This document shows, piece after piece, positions 48,033-54,752 of a stretch of 64,000 nucleotides of DNA (positions within the stretch are counted from its first letter, which is position 1; each line of letters opens with the position of its first letter). Below the pieces are notes generated by a model, which was not told where the DNA came from, did no database searches, and saw only the letters and a list, made by a program, of their open reading frames with translations. The translations under genes and the position numbers were made by a program. The stretch lies in assembly GCF_003937945.1 (NCBI RefSeq), contig NZ_RSEC01000059.1, forward strand, positions 293,422-357,421, read 5' to 3'. Source of the stretch: Amycolatopsis eburnea (lineage in GTDB: Bacteria > Actinomycetota > Actinomycetes > Mycobacteriales > Pseudonocardiaceae).

Positions 48033-48593
48033 TCAGTCGATCAGCACTCGGAACAGGGTTTCGAGGGTGTTCCGCAGCGTTTCTTCGTCCGCTTCGTTGA
48101 GCGCGGTGCTGCCGATCACCTTGCGCATCAGCCAGAATCCGTTGATCACCGCCAGCGCCATCGCCGCCCGCTCGGTGCCGCGGGTGCCCGGGACGACGTC
48201 GTACAGGTGCCGCTCGACGTGCTTTTCGATCCCGGCGCGCAGGATCTCCGCGGCCCGGGGGTTCGGGGCGGACCGCAGGACGAGCAGGAACGGGTCCAAG
48301 TCACCGGCGTCGGGCGCGGTGCGGCGCACGAGCGTCGCCGCGGCGTCGCGGGCCAGCGTCGCCGGGTCGGCGCCCAGCACGGTCCGTTCGGTCAGCGACA
48401 CCTCGACCACCTCCGTGAACAGGCCTTCCTTGGAACCGAAGTAGCGGTTCACGAGCATCGCGGTGACCCCGGCCGCTTGGGCGATCTCCCGGACGCCGAC
48501 GCCGTCGTACCCCGCGCGGGTGAAAGCTTCGATGCCCGCGCGCAGGATGGCCTCTCGGGTGGCGGCGGCGTCGCGGCGACGTGGCTCAGTCAT
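48033..48593 (-). CDS. TetR-family transcriptional regulator
   Basis: 186 residues. N-terminal HTH: ATREAILRAGIEAFTRAGYD, GVGVREIAQAAGVTAMLVNR (recognition helix) and YFGSKEGLFTEVV. The C-terminal helices form the ligand domain. Its start codon is directly next to the tandem operator at 48594-48635, so autoregulation is expected. The same boxes are found at 10539-10585, making the distant SDR a second likely target. Confidence 0.86.
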   Translation of the reverse strand: MTEPRRRDAAATREAILRAGIEAFTRAGYDGVGVREIAQAAGVTAMLVNRYFGSKEGLFTEVVEVSLTERTVLGADPATLARDAAATLVRRTAPDAGDLDPFLLVLRSAPNPRAAEILRAGIEKHVERHLYDVVPGTRGTERAAMALAVINGFWLMRKVIGSTALNEADEETLRNTLETLFRVLID

Positions 48594-48635
48594 GTATACG
48601 AGTGTAGACTACGATTAAAGTCTACAGTCGTATAC
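48594..48635. promoter_or_regulatory. Tandem TetR operator between tetR and SDR
   Basis: Boxes GTATACGAGTGTAGAC (48594-48609) and GTCTACAGTCGTATAC (48620-48635). The two form a large imperfect inverted repeat (16 of 18 positions) with a 10-nt centre, and each is itself a near palindrome GTMTAC-N4-GTAKAC. The first box touches the tetR start codon. Confidence 0.7.
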
Positions 48636-48652
48636 ATGTGGAGAACGAGAAC

Positions 48653-49432
48653 ATGGATCTGCAACTGACCGGCCGGCGCGCGCTCGTCACGGGCTCGAGC
48701 TCGGGACTCGGCGAAGCGATCGCCCTGCTGCTCGCGCAGGAAGGCGCGGACGTCGTCGTCCACGGGCGCGACGAAGCCCGGACCCGCGCGGTCGCGGAGA
48801 AGGTCGGTGCCAAGGCGGTGGCCGTGGGCGACCTCGCCACCGACGAGGGTGCCGACGCGGTGGCGGCCGTGGCCGGTGACGTCGACGTGCTGGTCAACAA
48901 CGCCGGGGCGTACGACCACCTCGGCTGGGCGGACTCGACGCCCGAGGTCTGGCTGCGCACCTACGACGTCAACGTGGTGTCCGGCGTGCGCATGATCCAC
49001 CGGTTCGTGCCGGGCATGCGGGCCCGCGGCTGGGGCCGGGTCATCCAGATCGGCGGCGGTCTGAGCGGGCAGCCGATGGCGATGCAGCCCCACTACAACG
49101 CGACGTTGGCCGCGCGCCACAACCTTGCGGTGTCGCTGGCCCGCGACCTGAAGGGCACCGGCGTGACGTCGAACGTCGTCGCTCCGGGGGCGATCCTGGT
49201 CGACTCGGTGCAGCGCCTGCTGACCGAGATGGCGCCGGAGCGCGGCTGGGGCGGGGAGTGGGCCGAGATCGAGCGCAACGCGGCCGAGGACTTCGTGCCC
49301 AACGACGTCGGCCGGTTCGGCCGGCCTGAGGAGATCGCGGGCGCGGTCGCGTACCTGGCCAGCCCGTACGCCGACTACATCAGCGGTGCGACGCTGCGGG
49401 TGGACGGCGGGACGATTCGCTCGGTGCAGTGA
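48653..49432 (+). CDS. SDR-family protein with altered catalytic residues (paralog of 10631 gene)
   Basis: 259 residues from the ATG at 48653 (GGAGAA upstream). ALVTGSSSGLGEAIALLL and VNNAGAY are intact, but QIGGGL has Gly at the catalytic Ser position and the Tyr motif is YNATLAARHN, with Leu for the catalytic Lys. The N-terminal start MDLQLTG is shared with the paralog. The gene is divergent from tetR and behind its operator. Either a non-enzymatic NAD(P)-binding protein or an enzyme with changed chemistry. Confidence 0.82.
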   Translation: MDLQLTGRRALVTGSSSGLGEAIALLLAQEGADVVVHGRDEARTRAVAEKVGAKAVAVGDLATDEGADAVAAVAGDVDVLVNNAGAYDHLGWADSTPEVWLRTYDVNVVSGVRMIHRFVPGMRARGWGRVIQIGGGLSGQPMAMQPHYNATLAARHNLAVSLARDLKGTGVTSNVVAPGAILVDSVQRLLTEMAPERGWGGEWAEIERNAAEDFVPNDVGRFGRPEEIAGAVAYLASPYADYISGATLRVDGGTIRSVQ

Positions 49433-49454
49433 ACGCTGGACATCGTGCTCTTTG

Positions 49455-49471
49455 AGGATAATGATAGGAGC
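49455..49471 (-). promoter_or_regulatory. Island operator, site K
   Basis: Minus-strand reading GCTCCTATCATTATCCT, one base off the consensus. It abuts the start codon of the SDR at 49472; its AGGAG also serves as the Shine-Dalgarno. Right-hand edge of the regulon. Confidence 0.6.
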
Positions 49472-50224
49472 ATGATGGACGAACTGTTCTCCGTCCGGGA
49501 CAAGGTCGTGGTGGTCACCGGTGGTGGCCGGGGTCTGGGCGAGATGATCGCCCGCGGTTTCGTCGAGCGGCAGGCGAAGGTCTACATCGTCGGCCGCTCG
49601 GCGGAAACCCTGGCCACCACCGCCGACCGCCTGGGGGAGCGGGGCAATTGCACCGCCGTGCCGGCCGATCTGTCGACGACAGGGGGGATGGACGCGGTGG
49701 CGGAAGCGTTGTCCGCCGAACCGGCGGTGCACGTCCTGGTCAACAACGCCGGCGCGAACGTCCGTGGCGAAGTGGACACCTACCCCGAGTCCGCCTTCGA
49801 CGAGTTGTTCGCGATCAACGTCAAGCCGGTGTTCGGCTTGGTGCAGCGGCTGCTCCCGAAGCTGCGGGAAGCCGCCTCCCCGGCCGACCCGGCGCGGATC
49901 GTCAACATCGGCTCGGTGGTCGGGCTGAAGCCGTCGGGACGCGGATTCGCGTATTCGACGACCAAGGCGGCGGTGCACACGCTCACCCGGCACCTGGCAC
50001 TGGCGCTGGGCCCGGAGTCGATCACCGTCAACGCGATCGCCCCGGGACCCTTCGAGACGGAAATGACGTCCGGCCGGATGGCCGAGATGCTCGGCAGGCT
50101 GTCGCTCACGCGACCCGGCGCGGACCTCGACCTCATCGGCGCCGCGGTTTTCCTGGCGTCCCGAGCCGGAGCATTCGTGCACGGCAGTGTGCTGCCGGTG
50201 GACGGTGGGCTCGCCATCGCCTGA
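49472..50224 (+). CDS. SDR-family oxidoreductase
   Basis: 250 residues from the ATG at 49472; ATG 49475 has better spacing to AGGAG and is equally possible. VVTGGGRGLGEMIARGF, VNNAGANVRG, IVNIGSVVG (Ser), YSTTKAA (YxxxK), AIAPGPFETEM. Classical 3-oxoacyl-reductase-like SDR with a complete triad. Controlled by site K, so it belongs to the catabolic regulon. Confidence 0.84.
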   Translation: MMDELFSVRDKVVVVTGGGRGLGEMIARGFVERQAKVYIVGRSAETLATTADRLGERGNCTAVPADLSTTGGMDAVAEALSAEPAVHVLVNNAGANVRGEVDTYPESAFDELFAINVKPVFGLVQRLLPKLREAASPADPARIVNIGSVVGLKPSGRGFAYSTTKAAVHTLTRHLALALGPESITVNAIAPGPFETEMTSGRMAEMLGRLSLTRPGADLDLIGAAVFLASRAGAFVHGSVLPVDGGLAIA

Positions 50225-50551
50225 GCGGGAACAACGGGTCGGGAAGCCGGTCGGTCGAGCATCGTGGCGGTAGCCGTAAAGCCGCGTCCGTGCACCGCGT
50301 CCCGGCGGGCGACGATGGCCACAGCCGAACTACCTCGCGCGTGGCAGCGCCGCGCCGTCGCCGGCGTCTCGGTGATGGGAGGGGACTTCCTGCCAGGTCG
50401 TCCGGGTCAGCGCTTCCGCACTGGGGACGAAGTCGGCTTCTGAGCAGGGTCACCGAGCCGTCGACCTGCGCGAGGTGTTCCCGCACGGGGCGTGCATGCC
50501 GGCCGCCGGATCACCGGACGTGCTCGGCAGGAGCAGTTCCCAGCACCACGC
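50225..50551. other. 327-nt stretch without a supported gene
   Basis: Marks the right boundary of the catabolic island. Several open frames cross it on both strands but none has family sequence, and no operator copy or clear hairpin was found. Confidence 0.4.
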
Positions 50552-51307
50552 TCACCCGGTGAACAACGACCAGTTCTCCGCGTGGGCGAACCCCATCGCT
50601 TCGTAGAGGGGCACCCCCAGCGGGCTGGCGTGCAGGAACGCGGTCCGTGCGCCGAGTGCGTACGCATCGCGGAGCACGGCGGCCGTCGCGGCCCGGCCGT
50701 AGCCGCGGCGGCGGAATGGCGGGGGTACGGCGATGTTGAACACCCCCACCATGTCGTCGACCAGAACGCCGAAGGACGTCGCGACGCCGGTGCCGTCGAT
50801 TTCGGCGACGTAGCCGTGCATGGCGGGGTGGTCCAGCACGGACGGCGCGGCGAAGACCGAGAAGAGCTCGGCCGGTCCCTCGTACCCGGCGGCCATCGTG
50901 GTGCGGTACAGGGCACTGTCCACACTGGATACTTCACGAACCGCGATCGCTTCGGGTTCGACGGCTGGCTCGAGGTCCTTCAGCATGAAGGGCAGCAGCG
51001 TCCGCTGCCCCAGGCCGTGGGCCGCGGCGGTCGCGGCGATCCGGTCGTCGACTCGCCCGCCGCGGATCTGGAGGCTCCATGCCACGGACGTCAGCCGTCG
51101 TGACCCGGCGAACTCGGCGATCTCGCCGGCGTCCGGTTCGGCTGCGGTGCTGATGATCCCGTTCAGCAGGGGCATCGGCGCGCCGGTGACCAGTTCGGCG
51201 GTGCCGGCCGGACCGTCGCGGTGGAAGCCGTTTGGCTGGGTTTCGGCGAACAGGGCCATCGTCGCGATCCAGGCCCGTGCGGCACGGTCGGTCAGGTGCT
51301 GGGTCAT
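50552..51307 (-). CDS. GNAT-family N-acetyltransferase
   Basis: 251 residues. The C-terminal half (about 115-251) is a GNAT domain: YVAEIDGTGVATSFGVLVDD, VFNIAVPPPFRRRGYGRAAT (acetyl-CoA loop R-x2-G-x-G/A) and LHASPLGVPLYEAMGF. The N-terminal half is a diverged helical region, as in double-GNAT proteins. Acetylates an amine or amino acid, substrate unknown. Stands alone on the minus strand, 52 nt upstream of the cupin start region. Confidence 0.82.
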   Translation of the reverse strand: MTQHLTDRAARAWIATMALFAETQPNGFHRDGPAGTAELVTGAPMPLLNGIISTAAEPDAGEIAEFAGSRRLTSVAWSLQIRGGRVDDRIAATAAAHGLGQRTLLPFMLKDLEPAVEPEAIAVREVSSVDSALYRTTMAAGYEGPAELFSVFAAPSVLDHPAMHGYVAEIDGTGVATSFGVLVDDMVGVFNIAVPPPFRRRGYGRAATAAVLRDAYALGARTAFLHASPLGVPLYEAMGFAHAENWSLFTG

Positions 51308-51359
51308 GTCTTCGAGTCTCCGAGCGCGATGCTGACAGTAGGGTGAACAGCCGCTGGCG

Positions 51360-51785
51360 TCATTCGTAGGAACACCCCGGGTTGGCCTGGTCCACGGCCA
51401 GCGGCTGCCCGGCCGGGCTGCGGTAGAGCACTTCGAGCACGACAGGTGTCGTGCCCAGATTGCGTCCGATGTGGACGTAGCCGGGCCCGCTCGCTTCGGC
51501 GATCACCTGACCGGGGTGGTAGACGCCATCGCTCTCGCAAGTGGCGTCGTCGTGGCTGAGCACGCCCTGCTTGACGTAGCCGGTGACCTGGCCGGGGTGG
51601 TAGTGCCAGCCGGTGCTGCCGCCCGGCGCCAGGGTGATTTCCTTGAGCACGTAGTCGGTGTCCCCGACGACGTGGTCGAACAGCGTGACCGCCGAAACGC
51701 CGCGGCCGGGCGTGGCGTCAGCCGTGCCGGGGAGCGCGGTGAGTGCCAGGCAAGCGGTGATCAGGGCGAGGGGCTTCCGGTTCAT
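51360..51785 (-). CDS. Secreted cupin-domain protein
   Basis: 141 residues. A signal peptide (ALITACLALTALPGTADA) is followed by one cupin: ITLAPGGSTGWHYHPGQVTG (His-x-His metal motif 1), a CESDGVYHPGQVIAEASGPG strand and GYVHIGRNLGTTPVVLEVLY. Exported small cupins have unknown roles. Two Cys (CESD, GCSYE) could form a disulfide outside the cell. Confidence 0.8.
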   Translation of the reverse strand: MNRKPLALITACLALTALPGTADATPGRGVSAVTLFDHVVGDTDYVLKEITLAPGGSTGWHYHPGQVTGYVKQGVLSHDDATCESDGVYHPGQVIAEASGPGYVHIGRNLGTTPVVLEVLYRSPAGQPLAVDQANPGCSYE

Positions 51786-51845
51786 GGGGCAAACCTCGAT
51801 CGTGGTGATGGACAGCTGATGTGCGCCGCTTCAGCAGCGCGGCGA

Positions 51846-51949
51846 AGGTCGCCGGCCCCGCGGAACAGGTGGCGCGGCCAGCTGCCGTGCGGTGGCCAGG
51901 CCGAGGCCCTTGTTGGCACCGGTGACGAGGTGATCTTTTCGGTGGGCAT
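51846..51949 (-). pseudogene. Remnant of an SDR gene N-terminus
   Basis: Starting at an ATG (51949) the minus strand reads MPTEK, and after a frameshift HLVTGANKGLGLATARQLA, the cofactor motif of an SDR. It then degenerates and stops within about 35 codons; the rest of the gene is missing. A functional SDR of another subgroup lies 180 nt further on. Confidence 0.55.
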
Positions 51950-52081
51950 CGTCCCGGACGGTAGGACCGCCGGGACCGTGCTCGCGAGCGTCGGGTGACG
52001 CTGCGTGTGTAAGTCGCCCTCGCCCGAGGCTGACCCGACGTACCGGTCGCCGTGAACGCGACTGGTCACGTCAATCAGGCG

Positions 52082-52109
52082 CTAAGTGCTACAGTAATGA
52101 CGCACTTAG
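52082..52109. promoter_or_regulatory. Inverted repeat upstream of SDR at 52129
   Basis: CTAAGTGC (52082-52089) and GCACTTAG (52102-52109), perfect 8-bp arms with a 12-nt spacer, ending 19 nt before the start codon. Typical of a TetR-type operator. No regulator gene is adjacent, so the cognate protein is elsewhere. Confidence 0.55.
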
Positions 52110-52128
52110 ACGAAGAAGGAGCTCTCAC

Positions 52129-52971
52129 ATGAGTAGAGTCTGGTTGATCACCGGAGCGTCCCGCGGATTCGGGCGCTGTCTCACCGAAGCGGTACTGGAC
52201 GCGGGAGACTCCGTCCTTGCCACGGCGCGGCGGCCCGAGCAGCTGGACGACCTCGTGGCCCGTTACGGCACGCGGATCCGCCCGGTCGCCCTCGACGTCA
52301 CCGACCCGGAGGCCGCCGTCCGCGCGGTCAAGGAGGCTGCCACCGGCTTCGGCCGGCTCGACGTGGTCGTCAACAACGCCGGCTACGCGAACAGTGCGGC
52401 GATCGAGGAGATGGCCGAGGACGATTTCCGCCGGCAGATCGAGACCAACCTCTTCGGCGTCGTGAACGTGACGCGGGCCGCGCTGCCGCTCTTCCGGGCG
52501 CAGCGGTCCGGGACTTTCGTGCAGTTCTCCTCGATCGGCGGCCGCGTCGGCGGCACCCCCGGGATGGGTGCGTACCAGACCGCGAAGTTCGCGGTGGAGG
52601 GCTTTTCCGAGGTGCTCGCCAGCGAGACGGCTCCCTTCGGCGTGAAGGTGATCATCGTCGAGCCCGGGGCGTTCCGGACCGACTGGCAGGGCGCCTCGAT
52701 GACCCGGCACGCCGTGGGACCGGACTACGAGGAGACGGTCGGTGCCGTCCACCGCTACCGGGACGCCCACGACGGCAACCAACCGGGCGACCCGGCCCGC
52801 GGTGCGAAGGCCGTCATCGACGTCGTCGGCGCCGAGAAGCCGCCCCGGCGGCTCATCCTCGGCGGCGACGCCGTCGAGGCCGCCCGCAAGGCTGCCGAAG
52901 AACGCGCGGCCGAGACCGAGCAGTGGGCCGAGGTCAGCCGTTCGGCCGACTTCCCCCGCACCGATCGCTGA
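52129..52971 (+). CDS. SDR-family oxidoreductase
   Basis: 280 residues; AAGGAG upstream. WLITGASRGFGRCLTEAV, VNNAGYANSAAIEEM, FVQFSSIGG (Ser), YQTAKFA (YxxxK) and VEPGAFRTDW. The GASRGFG motif and the longer C-terminus belong to the group of NAD(P)-dependent ketoreductases widespread in actinomycetes. Probably responds to a xenobiotic or quinone through the repeat at 52082-52109. Confidence 0.84.
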   Translation: MSRVWLITGASRGFGRCLTEAVLDAGDSVLATARRPEQLDDLVARYGTRIRPVALDVTDPEAAVRAVKEAATGFGRLDVVVNNAGYANSAAIEEMAEDDFRRQIETNLFGVVNVTRAALPLFRAQRSGTFVQFSSIGGRVGGTPGMGAYQTAKFAVEGFSEVLASETAPFGVKVIIVEPGAFRTDWQGASMTRHAVGPDYEETVGAVHRYRDAHDGNQPGDPARGAKAVIDVVGAEKPPRRLILGGDAVEAARKAAEERAAETEQWAEVSRSADFPRTDR

Positions 52972-52986
52972 ACCGGAGGATCCACC

Positions 52987-53145
52987 ATGCGGATCCAGGA
53001 CCGAAGCGTCGTTGGCGCTCTGGGCTGGAAACCGGGGGACCGGCTGCTGATCACCCGGATCCGCTCGTCCGCGGTGATTCGCCGGCGCGGCGACGGGATC
53101 TTCCGGATGACCACCAAACCGTACGTCGTGCTGCGTGTGTTGACG
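52987..53145 (+). pseudogene. Truncated AbrB/SpoVT-like domain fragment
   Basis: About 50 residues (RSVVGALGWKPGDRLLITRI, then a GIFRMTTKPYVVL end) resemble the swapped-hairpin AbrB/MazE domain with its LGWxPGDRL motif. The N-terminal strand and the second hairpin are lacking. The frame continues to 53535, but this extension runs antisense through the next gene and looks like non-coding sequence. Follows the SDR by 15 nt and may be a leftover. Confidence 0.4.
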
Positions 53146-53318
53146 GCTGGTCGAATCCGGGCCGCCGACGACGACCGGTTCATCGGGGCCGGTTCTGTGG
53201 GCGAGGGCTTTCCGCAGCAGCAGAACCTTATTCGATCGGTTGATGTCGAGCGGCACCTGGACGGCAGTCTCCCGCGGGCCGGGCGCACCGGGGCCAGGCC
53301 GGCGCGCCCGGCCGCGGC

Positions 53319-53960
53319 TCAGGGCAGGACCTTGAACGTGTACGTCGCGTCCGTCGAGATGGTCGCGCCGGTGGCCGCCAGGGTGCCGCTGACGCGGAAG
53401 GTCACCGTGTACGTGCCGGCGGCGCTGAACGCCCAGTTGGCGTGCGTGTGCGCCCCGGCTGCCAGTGGCTTGGCGTCGGGCAGTCCGTCGCCGCTGTTGA
53501 ACAGGACTGTCGGCGTGCCCAGCGATTGGGTGTAGACGCTGAGGTTGCCGCCGCTGACGCTGATCAGGCTCGTCGTCAGCGTGTTGCCCTGGAACGTGCC
53601 GGTGGGGACGTCGGTGCTGTTCCAGCCCGCCCACAGCAGGTTCGCGTTCTGCGTCTGCGGCAGGATCCACACCGTCGAGCCGGGAGCGCCGAGGAAGCTG
53701 TAGGCGGAGTTGTCCGGCACCGTGGTCTTCGCGGCGGCGAGCACGTCCAGCTCCACAGTGGACGGTGCCCGTCTGACGCTCGGGCTCGCGGTGCCGTCGA
53801 GCAGTTGGACGGTGAGGTCGCCGGAGGCGTAGTCGACGTCGAGGACGTCGACGTGCCCGGCGGTGAGCACCGTCGTCGCCGCGCCGGCGGGCAGGGCCGT
53901 GACGAGGCTGAGTGCGGCGGCGACGGCCGCTGCGGTCAGGGAACGGGTTTTCAGGCGCAT
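53319..53960 (-). CDS. Secreted actinobacterial surface-repeat protein (TIGR03769-type domain)
   Basis: 213 residues. A signal peptide (about 1-27, ending PAGAA) precedes one full repeat domain: GHVDVLDVDY, YSFLGAPGSTVWILPQTQN, LLWAGWNSTD, FNSGDGLPD and HTHANWAFSAAGTYTVTF. No membrane anchor is present, so it is probably released or held by partners. Same domain as in the next four genes of the cluster. The paired histidines (G-H-x-D at the start, H-x-H near the end) are kept in all full copies and are good metal-ligand candidates (inference). Confidence 0.8.
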   Translation of the reverse strand: MRLKTRSLTAAAVAAALSLVTALPAGAATTVLTAGHVDVLDVDYASGDLTVQLLDGTASPSVRRAPSTVELDVLAAAKTTVPDNSAYSFLGAPGSTVWILPQTQNANLLWAGWNSTDVPTGTFQGNTLTTSLISVSGGNLSVYTQSLGTPTVLFNSGDGLPDAKPLAAGAHTHANWAFSAAGTYTVTFRVSGTLAATGATISTDATYTFKVLP

Positions 53961-53988
53961 GACGAACCTCTCTCGGGGGTGAACGGGA

Positions 53989-54639
53989 TCAGTCGACGCA
54001 GAAGGTGAGCACGGCCGGGGCCGAGGACACCTTCGCGCCGGTGGTGAGCGTCGCGGTGGCCTGGAAGGTCAGCTTGTAGACGCCGGGCTGGGTGAAGCCC
54101 CAGTTGACGTGCTCGTGCAGCCCGGCGGGCAGGGTCAGGGCGTCGGGCAGGCCGTCACCGCTGTCGAGCAGCACGTTCGCCGCGCCGAACGGGTCGGTGG
54201 TGAACACGCTCGCCGCGCCGGGGCCGCGGACGGACTTGAGGGTGACCTTGACCGAGTCGCCGGCGAAGACGCCGGTGGTCAGTTCTTCGGTGCTGAAGCC
54301 GGGCCAGAGCAGGTCCGGGTTCTGGGTTTCCGGGAGGATCGAGACCGGTGCGCCGGCCGGGCCGAGGAACCGGTACGAGGCGTCGGCGGGGACGGTGGTG
54401 CGCGCGCCCGGCAGCGCCTTGAGGACCACCTGCGCGGGGTCGTATTCGACGGACGGTTCGACCGACTCGTCGTGGACGTGCAGCTCGAGGGCCCCGTCTT
54501 CGTACTCGACGTCGACCGCGTCGACGTGGCCGTGATCGAGGACCACCGCGGGCGCGGCGTGGGCCGGGGCGGCGAAGAGCCCGGCGAGCAGGGCCGCGGT
54601 GGCGGCGCTGCAGGCCAGCAGGGCAGGACGACGACGCAC
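53989..54639 (-). CDS. Secreted actinobacterial surface-repeat protein (TIGR03769-type domain), second copy
   Basis: 216 residues. A signal peptide (ending PAHAA) is followed by GHVDAVDVEYEDG, YRFLGPAGAPVSILPETQN, LLWPGFSTEE, LDSGDGLPD and HEHVNWGFTQPGVYKLTF. It has one repeat domain and no anchor. It lies upstream of the previous gene on the minus strand (28 nt), so the two form an operon, divergent from the ABC genes across the Zur-like box. Confidence 0.8.
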   Translation of the reverse strand: MRRRPALLACSAATAALLAGLFAAPAHAAPAVVLDHGHVDAVDVEYEDGALELHVHDESVEPSVEYDPAQVVLKALPGARTTVPADASYRFLGPAGAPVSILPETQNPDLLWPGFSTEELTTGVFAGDSVKVTLKSVRGPGAASVFTTDPFGAANVLLDSGDGLPDALTLPAGLHEHVNWGFTQPGVYKLTFQATATLTTGAKVSSAPAVLTFCVD

Positions 54640-54689
54640 AAGAACTCCTTGCGTGCGGAAGGGGACGGACTGGACAGAACATTAACGAC

Positions 54690-54702
54690 AATGATATTCA
54701 TT
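54690..54702. promoter_or_regulatory. Zur-type operator
   Basis: AATGATATTCATT is a 5-3-5 palindrome in an AT-rich stretch of an otherwise GC-rich gap. It matches the AATGAT-like core of actinobacterial Zur (zinc Fur) sites. It lies in the divergent region between the repeat-protein operon and the ABC operon. Zinc limitation would then induce both. Confidence 0.6.
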
Positions 54703-54752
54703 AACAAGACAAGGTTCGCGCATGTGTTTTCACGCGATGGGGGACAAGATCC

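Noticed and set aside
52075..53670. A 531-residue minus-strand frame opposite the SDR at 52129
   Set aside because: No family sequence; it crosses the true SDR and part of the surface-repeat gene.
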